A DNA stretch of 64,000 nt from assembly GCF_051014685.1 (NCBI RefSeq), contig NW_027479415.1, positions 1 through 64,000 of the forward strand. The letters are read 5' to 3'. Made by a program: the position numbers and the translations under genes. Each line of letters begins with the position of its first letter. Within the stretch, counting starts at the first letter, position 1. Of this stretch, positions 13,501 to 24,829 are shown in pieces. Under the pieces are notes generated by a model, which saw only the letters and a list, made by a program, of their open reading frames with translations, did not search any database and was not told where the DNA came from. Origin of the DNA: Ptiloglossa arizonensis. Taxonomy: Eukaryota; Arthropoda; Insecta; Hymenoptera; Colletidae.

Positions 13501-15980
13501 TGTATTGTTTCCCTAGGCCATTCTGGTTAAGCGTTTGGAGCAGCAGAATTGCGACAAAGTTTTTGCCTTCTCAACCATTTCTTGGCTTCAAACTCCCATA
13601 TCTCGCGAACGGATTGACCTAACCCAAAAATTCCTATTGCATCTGAAAGTAGAAACTCGCCCGATTACAAAGGTATGTGTATTTTTTCCCTTGGCCATTC
13701 TGGTTAAGCGTTTGGAGCAGCAGAATTGTGAAAAATTTTTTGCCTTCTCTACCATTTCTTGGTTTCAAACTCCCATATCTCGCGAACAGATTGACCTAAC
13801 CCAAAAATTCCTATTGCGTCTGAAAGTAGAAACTCGCCCGATTACAACGGTATGTTTATTTTTTCCCTAGGCCATTCTAGTTAAGCGTTTGGTGCAGCAG
13901 AATTGCCAAAAATTTTTTGGCTTCTCAACCATTTCTTGGCTACAAACTCCCATATCTCGCGAACGGATTGGCCTAACCCAAAAATTCCTATTGCATCTGA
14001 AAGTAGAAACTCGCCCGATTACAACGGTATGTGTATTTTTTCCCTAGGCCATTCTGGTTAAGCGTTTGGAGCAGCAGAATTGCGAAAAATTGTTTGCCTT
14101 CTCAACAATTTCTTGGCTTCAAACTCCCATATCTCGCGAACGAATTGACCTAACCCAAAAATTCCTATTGCATCTGAAAGTAGAAACTCGCCCGATTACA
14201 ACGGTATGTGTATTGTTTCCCTAGGCCATTCTGGTTAAGCGTTTGGAGCAGCAGAACTGCGAAAAATTTGTTGTCTTCTCAACCATTTCTTAGCTTCAAA
14301 CTCCCATATCTCGCTAACGGTTTGACATAAACCAAAAATTCCTGTTGCATCTGAAAGTAGAAACTCGCCCGATTACAACGGTATGTGTATTTTTTCCCTA
14401 GGCCATTCTGGTTAAGCGTTTGGAGCAGCAGAAGTGCGAAAAATTTGTTGTCTTCTCAACCATTTCTTAGCTTCAAACTCCAATATCTCGCGAACGGATT
14501 GACGTAACCCAAAAATTCCTATTGCATCTGAAAGTAGAAACTCGCCCGATTACAACGGTGTGTGTATTTTTTCCCTAGGCCATTCTGGTTAAGCGTTTGG
14601 AGCAGCAGAATTGCGAAAAATTTTTTGCCTCCTCAACCATTTCTTGGATTCAAAGTCCCATATCTCGCGAACGGATTGACCTAACCCAAAAATTCCTATT
14701 GCATATGAAAGTAAAAACTCGCCCGATTACAACGGTATGTGTATTTTTTCCCTAGGCCATTCTGGTTAAGCGTTTGGAGCAGCAGAATTGTGAAAAATTT
14801 TTTGCCTTCTCTACCATTTCTTGACTTCAAACTCCCATATATCGCGAACGGATTGACCTAACCCAAAAATTCCTATTGCATCTGAAAGTAGAAACTCGCC
14901 CGATTACAACGGTATGTGTGTTTTTTCCCTAGGCCATTCTGGTTAAGCTTTTGGAGCAGCAGAATTGCGAAAAATTGTTTGCCTTCTCAACAATTTCTTG
15001 GCTTCAAACTCCCATATCTCGCGAACGAATTGACCTAACCCAAAAATTCCTATTGCATGTGAAAGTAGAAACTCGCCAGATTACAACGGTATGTGTATTG
15101 TTTCCCTAGGCCATTCTGGTTAAGCGTTTGGAGCAGCAGAATTGCGACAAAGTTTTTGCCTTCTCAACCATTTCTTGGCTTCAAACTCCCATATCTCGCG
15201 AACGGATTGACCTAACCCAAAAATTCCTATTGCATCTGAAAGTAGAAACTCGCCCGATTACAAAGGTATGTGTATTTTTTCCCTTGGCCATTCTGGTTAA
15301 GCGTTTGGAGCAGCAGAATTGTGAAAAATTTTTTGCCTTCTCTACCATTTCTTGGCTTCAAACTCCCATATCTCGCGAACAGATTGACCTAACCCAAAAA
15401 TTCCTATTGCGTCTGAAAGTAGAAACTCGCCCGATTACAACGGTATGTTTATTTTTTCCCTAGGCCATTCTAGTTAAGCGTTTGGTGCAGCAGAATTGCC
15501 AAAAATTTTTTGGCTTCTCAACCATTTCTTGGCTACAAACTCCCATATCTCGCGAACGGATTGGCCTAACCCAAAAATTCCTATTGCATCTGAAAGTAGA
15601 AACTCGCCCGATTACAACGGTATGTGTATTTTTTCCCTAGGCCATTCTGGTTAAGCGTTTGGAGCAGCAGAATTGCGAAAAATTGTTTGCCTTCTCAACA
15701 ATTTCTTGGCTTCAAACTCCCATATCTCGCGAACGAATTGACCTAACCCAAAAATTCCTATTGCATCTGAAAGTAGAAACTCGCCCGATTACAACGGTAT
15801 GTGTATTGTTTCCCTAGGCCATTCTGGTTAAGCGTTTGGAGCAGCAGAACTGCGAAAAATTTGTTGTCTTCTCAACCATTTCTTAGCTTCAAACTCCCAT
15901 ATCTCGCTAACGGTTTGACATAAACCAAAAATTCCTGTTGCATCTGAAAGTAGAAACTCGCCCGATTACAACGGTATGTG
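10500..15980 (+). repeat. 10-monomer higher-order repeat (1770 bp), two copies plus a 9-monomer-spaced copy
   Basis: About 10,500-12,270 recurs at 12,270-14,040 with offset 1770 (frames at 10,526/12,296, 10,805/12,575 and 11,765/13,535). A third copy of its right part lies at about 14,431-15,980 with offset 1593 (frame at 15,128), so one monomer was lost between copies. Shared marks are CAAACTCCAATATC, GCATATGAAAGTAAAAAC, CATATATCGCG, AAGCTTTTGGAG, GCGACAAAG, TTGCGTCTG and GGCTACAAACTCC. Confidence 0.88.
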
Positions 15981-18290
15981 TATTTTTTCCCTAGGCCATT
16001 CTGGTTAAGCGTTTGGAGCAGCAGAACTGCGAAAAATTTGTTGTCTTCTCAACCATTTCTTAGCTTCAAACTCCCATATCTCGCGAACGGATTGACCTAA
16101 ACCAAAAATTCCTGTTGCATCTGAAAGTAGAAACTCGCCCGATTACAACGGTATGTGTATTTTTTCCCTAGGCCATTCTGGTTAAGCGTTCGGAGCAGCA
16201 GAATTGCGAAAAATTTTTTGCCTTCTCAACAATTTCTTGTCTTCAAACTCCCATATCTCGCGAACGGATTGACCTAACCCAAAAATTCCTATTGCATCTG
16301 AAAGTAGAAACTCGCCCGATTACAACGGTATGTGAATTTTTTCCCTAGGCCATTCTAGTTAAGCGTTTGGCGCAGCAGAATTGCGAAAAATTTTTTGGCT
16401 TCTCAACCATTTCTTGGCTTCAAACTCCCATATCTCGCGAACGGATTGACCTAACCCAAAAATTCCTATTGCATCTGAAAGTAGAAACTCGCCCGATTAC
16501 AACGGTATGTGTATTTTGTCCCTTGGCCATTCTGGTTAAGCGTTTGGAGCAGCAGAATTGTGAAAAACTTTTTGCCTTCTCTACCATTTCTTGGCTTCAA
16601 ACTCCCATATCTCGCGAACGGATTGACCTAACCCAAAAATTCCTATTGCATCTGAAAGTAGAAACTCGCCCGATTACAACGGTATGTGTATTTTTTCCCT
16701 AGGCCATTCTGGTTAAGCGTTTGGAGCAGCAGAATTGCGAAAAATTGTTTGCCTTCTCAACAATTTCTTGGCTTCAAACTCCCATATCTCGCGAACGAAT
16801 TGACCTAACCCAAAAATTCCTATTGCATCTGAAAGTAGAAACTCGCCCGATTACAACGGTATGTGAATTTTTTCCCTAGGCCATTCTAGTTAAGCGTTTG
16901 GAGCAGCAGAATTGCGAAAAATTTTTTGCCTTCTCAACCTTTTCTTGGCTTCAAAGTCCCATATCTCGCGAACGGATTGACCTAACCCAAAAATTCCTAT
17001 TACATCTGAAAGTAGAAGCTCGCCCGATTACAACGGTATGTGTATTTTTTCCCTAGGCCATTCTGGTTAAGCGTTTGGAGCAGCAGAATTGTGAAAAATT
17101 TTTTGCCTCCTCTACCATTTCTTGACTTCAAACTCCCATATCTCGCGAACGGATTGACCTAACCCAAAAATTCCTATTGCATCTGAAAGTAGAAACTCGC
17201 CCGATTACAACGGTATGTGTATTTTTTCCCTAGGCCATTCTGGTTAAGCGTTTGGAGCAGCAGAATTGCGAAAAATTGTTTGCCTTCTCAACAATTTCTT
17301 GGCTTCAAACTCCCATATCTCGCGAACGAATTGACCTAACCCAAAAATTCCTATTGCATCTGAAAGTAGAAACTCGCCCGATTACAACGGTATGTGTATT
17401 GTTTCCCTAGGCCATTCTGGTTAAGCGTTTGGAGCAGCAGAACTGCGAAAAATTTGTTGTCTTCTCAACCATTTCTTAGCTTCAAACTCCCATATCTCGC
17501 TAACGGTTTGACATAAACCAAAAATTCCTGTTGCATCTGAAAGTAGAAACTCGCCCGATTACAACGGTATGTGTATTTTTTCCCTAGGCCATTCTGGTTA
17601 AGCGTTTGGAGCAGCAGAACTGCGAAAAATTTGTTGTCTTCTCAACCATTTCTTAGCTTCAAACTCCCATATCTCGCGAACGGATTGACATAAACCAAAA
17701 ATTCCTGTTGCATCTGAAAGTAGAAACTCGCCCGATTACAACGGTATGTGTATTTTTTCCCTAGGCCATTCTGGTTAAGCGTTCGGAGCAGCAGAATTGC
17801 GAAAAATTTTTTGCCTTCTCAACAATTTCTTGTCTTCAAACTCCCATATCTCGCGAACGGATTGACCTAACCCAAAAATTCCTATTGCATCTGAAAGTAG
17901 AAACTCGCCCGATTACAACGGTATGTGAATTTTTTCCCTAGGCCATTCTAGTTAAGCGTTTGGCGAAGCAGAATTGCGAAAAATTTTTTGGCTTCTCAAC
18001 CATTTCTTGGCTTCAAACTCCCATATCTCGCGAACGGATTGACCTAACCCAAAAATTCCTATTGCATCTGAAAGTAGAAACTCGCCCGATTACAACGGTA
18101 TGTGTATTTTGTCCCTTGGCCATTCTGGTTAAGCGTTTGGAGCAGCAGAATTGTGAAAAACTTTTTGCCTTCTCTACCATTTCTTGGCTTCAAACTCCCA
18201 TATCTCGCGAACGGATTGACCCAACCCAAAAATTCCTATTGCATCTGAAAGTAGAAACTCGCCCGATTACAACGGTATGTGTATTTTTTC
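15600..18290 (+). repeat. 9-monomer higher-order repeat (1593 bp), two copies
   Basis: About 15,600-16,690 recurs at 17,190-18,285 with offset 1593: GAAAAATTGTTTGCC at 15,671 and 17,264, and the open frames at 16,367 and 17,960 with GTATTTTGTCCCTTGG. In the second copy the frame runs one monomer further (170 codons) because its next CCTAGG is CCTTGG. Confidence 0.85.
16916..17690 (+). repeat. Displaced copy of the left-edge 9-monomer unit
   Basis: The monomer order CAACCTTTTC/CAAAGTCCC, TATTACATC, GCCTCCTCTACC, AATTGTTTGCC/CAACAATTTC, GTATTGTTTCCC, AACTGCG with CGCTAACGG is the same as at about 1520-2290, some 15.4 kb (87 monomers) away. A similar fragment lies at 18,840-19,350. These link the left-edge unit to the middle of the window. 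Confidence 0.75.
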
Positions 18291-19000
18291 CCTTGGCCAT
18301 TCTGGTTAAGCGTTTGGAGCAGCAGAATTGTGAAAAACTTTTTGCCTTCTCTACCATTTCTTGGCTTCAAACTCCCATATCTCGCGAACAGATTGACCTA
18401 ACCCAAAAATTCCTATTGCATCTGAAAGTAGAAACTCGCCCGATTACAACGGTATGTTTATTTTTTCCCTAGGCCATTCTAGTTAAGCGTTTGGAGCAGC
18501 AGAATTGCGAAAAATTTTTTGGCTTCCCAACCATTTCTTGGCTTCAAACTCCCATATCTCGCGAACGGATAGACCTAACCCAAAAATTCCTATTGCATCT
18601 GAAAGTAGAAACTCACCCGATTACAACGGTATGTGTATTTTTTCCCTAGGCCATTCTGGTTAAGCGTTTGGAGCAGCAGAAGTGCGAAAAATTTGTTGTC
18701 TTCTCAACCATTTCTTAGCTTCAAACTCCCATATCTCGCGAACAGATTGACGTAACCCAAAAATTCCTATTGCATCTGAAAGTAGAAACTCTCCCGATTA
18801 CAACGGTATGTGTATTTTTTCCCTAGGCCATTCTGGTTAAGCGTTTGGAGCAGCAGAATTGCGAAAAATTTTTTGCCTTCTCAACCTTTTCTTGGCTTCA
18901 AAGTCCCATATCTCGCGAACGGATTGACCTAACCCAAAAATTCCTATTACATCTGAAAGTAGAAACTCGCCCGATTACAACGGTATGTGTATTTTTTCCC
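18290..19000 (+). repeat. Array sequence between higher-order domains
   Basis: Four ordinary monomers, including the AGTGCG/TTTGTTGTC subtype and the CAACCTTTTC/CAAAGTCCC monomer. I see no clear local higher-order copy and no non-satellite sequence. Confidence 0.7.
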
Positions 19001-20260
19001 TAGGCCATTCTGGTTAAGCGTTTGGAGCAGCAGAATTGTGAAAAATTTTTTGCCTCCTCTACCATTTCTTGACTTCAAACTCCCATATCTCGCGAACGGA
19101 TTGACCTAACCCAAAAATTCCTATTGCATCTGAAAGTAGAAACTCTCCCGATTACAACGGTATGTGTATTTTTTCCCTAGGCCATTCTGGTTAAGCGTTT
19201 GGAGCAGCAGAATTGCGAAAAATTTTTTGCCTTCTCAACCTTTTCTTGGCTTCAAAGTCCCATATCTCGCGAACGGATTGACCTAACCCAAAAATTCCTA
19301 TTACATCTGAAAGTAGAAACTCGCCCGATTACAACGGTACGTGTATTTTTTCCCTAGGCCATTCTGGTTAAGCGTTTGGAGCAGCAGAAGTGCGAAAAAT
19401 TTGTTGTCTTCTCAACCATTTCTTAGCTTCAAACTCCCATATCTCGCGAACGGATTGACCTAAACCAAAAATTCCTGTTGCATCTGAAAGTAGAAACTCG
19501 CCCGATTACAACGGTATGTGTATTTTTTCCCTAGGCCATTCTGGTTAAGCGTTCGGAGCAGCAGAATTGCGTAAAATTTTTTGCCTTCTCAACCATTTCT
19601 TGTCTTCAATCTCCCACATCTCGCGAACGGATTGACCTAACCCAAAAATTCCTATTGCATCTGAAAGTAGAAACTCGCCCGATTACAACGGTATGTGTAT
19701 TTTTTCCCTAGCCCATTCTGGTTAAGCGTTTGGAGCAGCAGAATTGTGAAAAATTTTTTGCCTTCTCTACCATTTCTTGGCTTCAAACTCCCATATCTCG
19801 CGAACAGACTGACCTAACCCAAAAATTCCTATTGCATCTGAAAGTAGAAACTCGCCCGATTACAGGGGTATGTGTGTTTTTTCCCTAGGCCATTCTGGTT
19901 AAGCGTTTGGAGCAGCAGAAGTGCGAAAAATTTGTTGTCTTCTCAACCATTTCTTAGCTTCAAACTCCCATATCTCGCGAACGGATTGACCTAAACCAAA
20001 AATTCCTGTTGCATCTGAAAGTAGAAACTCGCCCGATTACAAAGGTATGTGTATTTTTTCCCTAAGCCATTCTGGTTAAGCGTTCGGAGCAGCAGAATTG
20101 CGAAAAATTTTTTGCCTTCTCAACCATTTCTTGTCTTCAATCTCCCACATCTCGCGAACGGATTGACCTAACCCAAAAATTCCTATTGCATCTGAAAGTA
20201 GAAACTCGCCCGATTACAACGGTATGTGTATTTTTTCCCTAGCCCATTCTGGTTAAGCGT

Positions 20261-20437
20261 TTGGAGCAGCAGAATTGTGAAAAATTTTTTGCCTTCTCTA
20301 CCATTTCTTGGCTTCAAACTCACATATCTCGCGAACAGACTGACCTAACCCAAAAATTCCTATTGCATCTGAAAGTAGAAACTCGCCCGATTACAGCGGT
20401 ATGTGTATTTTTTCCCTTGGCCATTTTGGTTAAGCGT
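20261..20437 (+). repeat. Subtype monomer: TGTGAAAAA / CTCTACC / ACAGACT / TTGG
   Basis: This subtype has T18 (TTGTGAAAAA), T39 (CTCTACC), CGAACAGACTGACC at 71-84, often ACAGCGG at 133-139, and TTG in place of TAG at codon 53. Loss of that stop lets its frame join the next monomer, producing the recurrent 111-codon open frames of the 20-45 kb region. This particular copy also has a private CTCACATATC variant. Confidence 0.8.
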
Positions 20438-21692
20438 TTGGAGCAGCAGAATTGCGAAAAATTTTTTGCCTTCTCAACCATTTCTTGGCTTCAAACTCCC
20501 ATATCTCGCGAACGGATTGACCTAACCCAAAAATTCCTATTGCATCTGAAAGTAGAAACTCGCCCGATTACAACGGTACGTTTATTTTTTCCCTAGGCCA
20601 TTCTAGTTAAGCGTTTGGAGCAGCAGAAGTGCGAAAAATTTGTTGTCTTCTCAACCATTTCTTAGCTTCAAACTCCCATATCTCGCGAACGGATTGACGT
20701 AACCCAAAAATTCCTATTGCATCTGAAAGTAGAAACTCGCTCGATTACAACGGCATGTGTGTTTTTTCCCTAGGCCATTCTGGTTAAGCGTTTGGAGCAG
20801 CAGAAGTGCGAAAAATTTGTTGTCTTCTCAACCATTTCTTAGCTTCAAACTCCCATATCTCGCGAACGGATTGACCTAAACCAAAAATTCCTGTTGCATC
20901 TGAAAGTAGAAACTCGCCCGATCACAACGGTATGTGTATTTTTTCCCTAGGCCATTCTGGTTAAGCGTTTGGAGCAGCAGAATTGCGAAAAATTTTTTGC
21001 CTTCTCAACAATTTCTTGGCTTCAAACTCCCATATCTCGCGAACGAATTGACCTAACCCAAAAATTCCTATTGCATCTGAAAGTAGAAACTCGCCCGATT
21101 ACAACGGTATGTGTATTTTTTCCCTAGGCCATTCTGGTTAAGCGTTTGGAACAGCAGAAGTACGAAAAATTTGTTGTCTTCTCAACCATTTCTTAGCTTC
21201 AAACTCCCATATCTCGCGAACGGATTGACCTAAACCAAAAATTCCTATTGCATCTGAAAGTAGAAACTCGCCCGATTACAACGGTATGTGTATTTTTTCC
21301 CTAGCCCATTCTGGTTAAGCGTTCGGAGCAGCAGAATTGCGAAAAATTTTTTGCCTTCTCAACCATTTCTTGTCTTCAATCTCCCATATCTCGCGAACGG
21401 ATTGACCTAACCCAAAAATTCCTATTGCATCTGAAAGTAGAAACTCGCCCGATTACAACGGTGTGTGTATTCTGTCCCTAGCCCATTCTGGTTAAGCGTT
21501 TGGAGCAGCAGAATTGTGAAAAATTTGTTGCCTTCTCTACCATTTCTTGGGTTCAAACTCGCATATCTCACGAACAGACTGACCTAACCCAAAAATTCCT
21601 ATTGCATCTGAAAGTAGAAACTCGCCCGATTACAGCGGTATGTGTATTTCTTCCCTTGGCCATTTTGGTTAAGCGTTTGGAGCAGCAGAATT

Positions 21693-21708
21693 GCGAAAAA
21701 TTTTTTGC
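21693..21708. repeat. A5T6 near-palindrome within the monomer
   Basis: GCGAAAAATTTTTTGC is self-complementary apart from one G-T pair. It could form a short cruciform or an intrinsically bent segment. It is kept in most monomers but broken in the common subtype that reads ATTTGTTGTC here. No protein binding is implied by sequence alone. Confidence 0.6.
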
Positions 21709-21744
21709 CTTCTCAACCATTTCTTGGCTTCAAACTCCCATATC

Positions 21745-21750
21745 TCGCGA
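21745..21750. other. TCGCGA palindrome, conserved core of the monomer
   Basis: TCGCGA (monomer 69-74) is a perfect 6-bp palindrome with two CpGs, within the well conserved stretch CATATCTCGCGAACGG. Variants occur mainly in the right third of the window: TCTTGCGAAC, TCTCTCGAAC and TCTCGAGAGC. As a NruI site it should release monomer ladders from unmethylated DNA. Confidence 0.7.
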
Positions 21751-21759
21751 ACGGATTGA

Positions 21760-21767
21760 CCTAACCC
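21760..21767. other. Short telomere-like octamer CCTAACCC
   Basis: CCTAACCC (monomer 84-91) is eight bases that also occur in CCCTAA telomeric repeats. ACCTAACC, one base upstream, matches the CCTAA type. There is one isolated octamer per monomer and no consecutive telomeric units, so a chance match is the default explanation. Confidence 0.2.
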
Positions 21768-21800
21768 AAAAATTCCTATTGCATCTGAAAGTAGAAACTC

Positions 21801-21817
21801 GCCCGATTACAACGGTA
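21801..21817 (-). promoter_or_regulatory. Degenerate CENP-B-box-like 17-mer
   Basis: The plus strand reads GCCCGATTACAACGGTA. The reverse complement of the mammalian CENP-B core NTTCGNNNNANNCGGGN is NCCCGNNTNNNNCGAAN. Seven of the nine specified bases match (CCCG, T and CG); the final AA is GT here. The CCCG core persists when its flank changes (CTCGCCCG, CTCACCCG, CTCTCCCG), though rare monomers break it (GCTCG, CCCTA, GCACG, CCAGA). Two core mismatches would probably abolish binding of mammalian CENP-B, so this is only a candidate site for a related or unrelated protein. Confidence 0.25.
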
Positions 21818-21830
21818 TGTGTATTTTTTC

Positions 21831-21836
21831 CCTAGG
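21831..21836. other. CCTAGG palindrome containing the in-frame TAG
   Basis: CCTAGG (monomer 155-160, an AvrII site) supplies the TAG stop that closes the 59-codon frame in most monomers. The recurrent variants CCTTGG, CCTGGG and CCCAGG remove the stop and let the frame run into the next monomer. CCTAAG, CCTAGC and CTTAGG keep a stop. Confidence 0.7.
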
Positions 21837-22207
21837 CCATTCTGGTTAAGCGTTTGGAGCAGCAGAATTGTGAAAAATTTTTTGCCTCCTCTACCATTTC
21901 TTGACTTCAAACTCCCATATCTCGCGAACGGATTGACCTAACCCAAAAATTCCTATTGCATCTGAAAGTAGAAACTCTCCCGATTACAACGGTATGTGTA
22001 TTTTTTCCCTAGGCCATTCTGGTTAAGCGTTTGGAGCAGCAGAATTGCGAAAAATTTTTTGCCTTCTCAAACTTTTCTTGGCTTCAAAGTCCCATATCTC
22101 GCGAACGGATTGACCTAACCCAAAAATTCCTATTACATCTGAAAGTAGAAACTCGCCCGATTACAACGGTATGTGTATTTTTTCCCTAGGCCATTCTGGT
22201 TAAGCGT

Positions 22208-22384
22208 TTGGAGCAGCAGAAGTGCGAAAAATTTGTTGTCTTCTCAACCATTTCTTAGCTTCAAACTCCCATATCTCGCGAACGGATTGACCTAAACCAA
22301 AAATTCCTGTTGCATCTGAAAGTAGAAACTCGCCCGATTACAACGGTATGTGTATTTTTTCCCTAGGCCATTCTGGTTAAGCGT
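22208..22384 (+). repeat. Subtype monomer: AGTGCG / TTTGTTGTC / TTAGC
   Basis: This is an example of a widespread subtype. It has G or C at position 15 (CAGAAGTGCG or CAGAACTGCG), G28 and T32 (ATTTGTTGTC, which breaks the A5T6 palindrome), TAG at codon 17 (TTCTTAGCTTC), and often CTAAACC with CCTGTTG. It is found from 0.4 kb to 62.4 kb at regular spacings, and so acts as a phase marker for the higher-order units. Confidence 0.85.
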
Positions 22385-22561
22385 TCGGAGCAGCAGAATT
22401 GCGTAAAATTTTTTGCCTTCTCAACCATTTCTTGTCTTCAATCTCCCACATCTCGCGAACGGATTGACCTAACCCAAAAATTCCTATTGCATCTGAAAGT
22501 AGAAACTCGCCCGATTACAACGGTATGTGTATTTTTTCCCTAGCCCATTCTGGTTAAGCGT
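22385..22561 (+). repeat. Subtype monomer: TCGGAGCAG / TTGTC / AATCTCCCACATC
   Basis: This subtype starts TCGG instead of TTGG and reads CTTGTCTTC at codon 17 (TGT). Across the 19-45 kb region it usually also has CAATCTCCCACATC in place of CAAACTCCCATATC. The same TCGG start occurs in the leftmost 20 kb, but there with the ordinary AAACTCCCATATC, so the second change arose later or was introduced by conversion. Confidence 0.8.
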
Positions 22562-24829
22562 TTGGAGCAGCAGAATTGTGAAAAATTTTTTGCCTTCTCT
22601 ACCATTTCTTGGCTTCAAACTCCCATATCTCGCGAACAGACTGACCTAACCCAAAAATTCCTATTGCATCTGAAAGTAGAAACTCGCCCGATTACAGGGG
22701 TATGTGTGTTTTTTCCCTAGGCCATTCTGGTTAAGCGTTTGGAGCAGCAGAAGTGCGAAAAATTTGTTGTCTTCTCAACCATTTCTTAGCTTCAAACTCC
22801 CATATCTCGCGAACGGATTGACCTAAACCAAAAATTCCTGTTGCATCTGAAAGTAGAAACTCGCCCGATTACAAAGGTATGTGTATTTTTTCCCTAAGCC
22901 ATTCTGGTTAAGCGTTCGGAGCAGCAGAATTGCGAAAAATTTTTTGCCTTCTCAACCATTTCTTGTCTTCAATCTCCCACATCTCGCGAACGGATTGATC
23001 TAACCCAAAAATTCCTATTGCATCTGAAAGTAGAAACTCGCCCGATTACAACGGTATGTGTATTTTTTCCCTAGCCCATTCTGGTTAAGCGTTTGGAGCA
23101 GCAGAATTGTGAAAAATTTTTTGCCTTCTCTACCATTTCTTGGCTTCAAACTCACATATCTCGCGAACAGACTGACCTAACCCAAAAATTCCTATTGCAT
23201 CTGAAAGTAGAAACTCGCCCGATTACAGCGGTATGTGTATTTTTTCCCTTGGCCATTTTGGTTAAGCGTTTGGAGCAGCAGAATTGCGAAAAATTTTTTG
23301 CCTTCTCAACCATTTCTTGGCTTCAAACTCCCATATCTCGCGAACGGATTGACCTAACCCAAAAATTCCTATTGCATCTGAAAGTAGAAACTCGCCCGAT
23401 TACAACGGTACGTTTATTTTTTCCCTAGGCCATTCTAGTTAAGCGTTTGGAGCAGCAGAAGTGCGAAAAATTTGTTGTCTTCTCAACCATTTCTTAGCTT
23501 CAAACTCCCATATCTCGCGAACGGATTGACGTAACCCAAAAATTCCTATTGCATCTGAAAGTAGAAACTCGCTCGATTACAACGGCATGTGTGTTTTTTC
23601 CCTAGGCCTTTCTGGTTAAGCGTTTGGAGCAGCAGAAGTGCGAAAAATTTGTTGTCTTCTCAACCATTTCTTAGCTTCAAACTCCCATATCTCGCGAACG
23701 GATTGACCTAAACCAAAAATTCCTGTTGCATCTGAAAGTAGAAACTCGCCCGATCACAACGGTATGTGTATTTTTTCCCTAGGCCATTCTGGTTAAGCGT
23801 TTGGAGCAGCAGAATTGTGAAAAATTTTTTGCCTTCTCTACCATTTCTTGGCTTCAAACTCCCATATCTCGCGAACGGAATGACCTAAACCAAAAATTCC
23901 TGTTGCATCTGAAAGTAGAAACTCACCCGATTACAACGGTATGTGTATTTTTTCCCTAAGCCATTCTGGTTAAGCGTTCGGAGCAGCAGAATTGAGACAA
24001 ATTTTTTGCCTTCTCAACCATTTCTTGTCTTCAATCTCCCATATCTCGCGAACGAATTGACCTAACCCAAAAATTCCTATTGCATCTGAAAGTAGAAACT
24101 CGCCCGATTACAACGGTATGTGTATTTTTTCCCTAGGCCATTCTGGTTAAGCGTTTGGAACAGCAGAAGTACGAAAAATTTGTTGTCTTCTCAACCATTT
24201 CTTAGCTTCAAACTCCCATATCTCGCGAACGGATTGACCTAAACCAAAAATTCCTATTGCATCTGAAAGTAGAAACTCGCCCGATTACAACGGTATGTGT
24301 ATTTTTTCCCTAGCCCATTCTGGTTAAGCGTTCGGAGCAGCAGAATTGCGAAAAATTTTTTGCCTTCTCAACCATTTCTTGTCTTCAATCTCCCATATCT
24401 CGCGAACGGATTGACCTAACCCAAAAATTCCTATTGCATCTGAAAGTAGAAACTCGCCCGATTACAACGGTGTGTGTATTCTGTCCCTAGACCATTCTGG
24501 TTAAGCGTTTGGAGCAGCAGAATTGTGAAAAATTTGTTGCCTTCTCTACCATTTCTTGGGTTCAAACTCGCATACCTCACGAACAGACTGACCTAACCCA
24601 AAAATTCCTATTGCATCTGAAAGTAGAAACTCGCCCGATTACAGCGGTATGTGTATTTTTTCCTTTGGCCATTTTGGTTAAGCGTTTGGAGCAGCAGAAT
24701 TGCGAAAAATTTTTTGCCTTCTCAACCATTTCTTGGCTTCAAACTCCCATATCTCGCGAACGGATTGACCTAACCCAAAAATTCCTATTGCATCTGAAAG
24801 TAGAAACTCGCCCGATTACAACGGTATGT

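Larger units (their letters stand above)
21677..21853 (+). repeat. Representative consensus monomer (177 bp)
   Basis: This copy carries the commonest base at essentially every position and is used here as the reference unit. It has 43 C and 31 G (42% GC) and 8 CpG sites at monomer positions 18, 70, 72, 76, 124, 128, 137 and 175. Its plus-strand frame 1 reads 58 sense codons plus a TAG at codon 53 (157-159), inside CCCTAGGCC. Codon 17 (49-51) is TGG here but TAG, TGA or TGT in many other monomers. A-tracts sit at 20-24 and 92-96, and T-tracts at 25-30 and 148-153. Confidence 0.93.

Noticed and set aside
21760..21767. Telomeric or subtelomeric repeat based on CCTAACCC
   Set aside because: Only one octamer per monomer and never two consecutive telomeric units. 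Expected by chance in a sequence of this size and composition.
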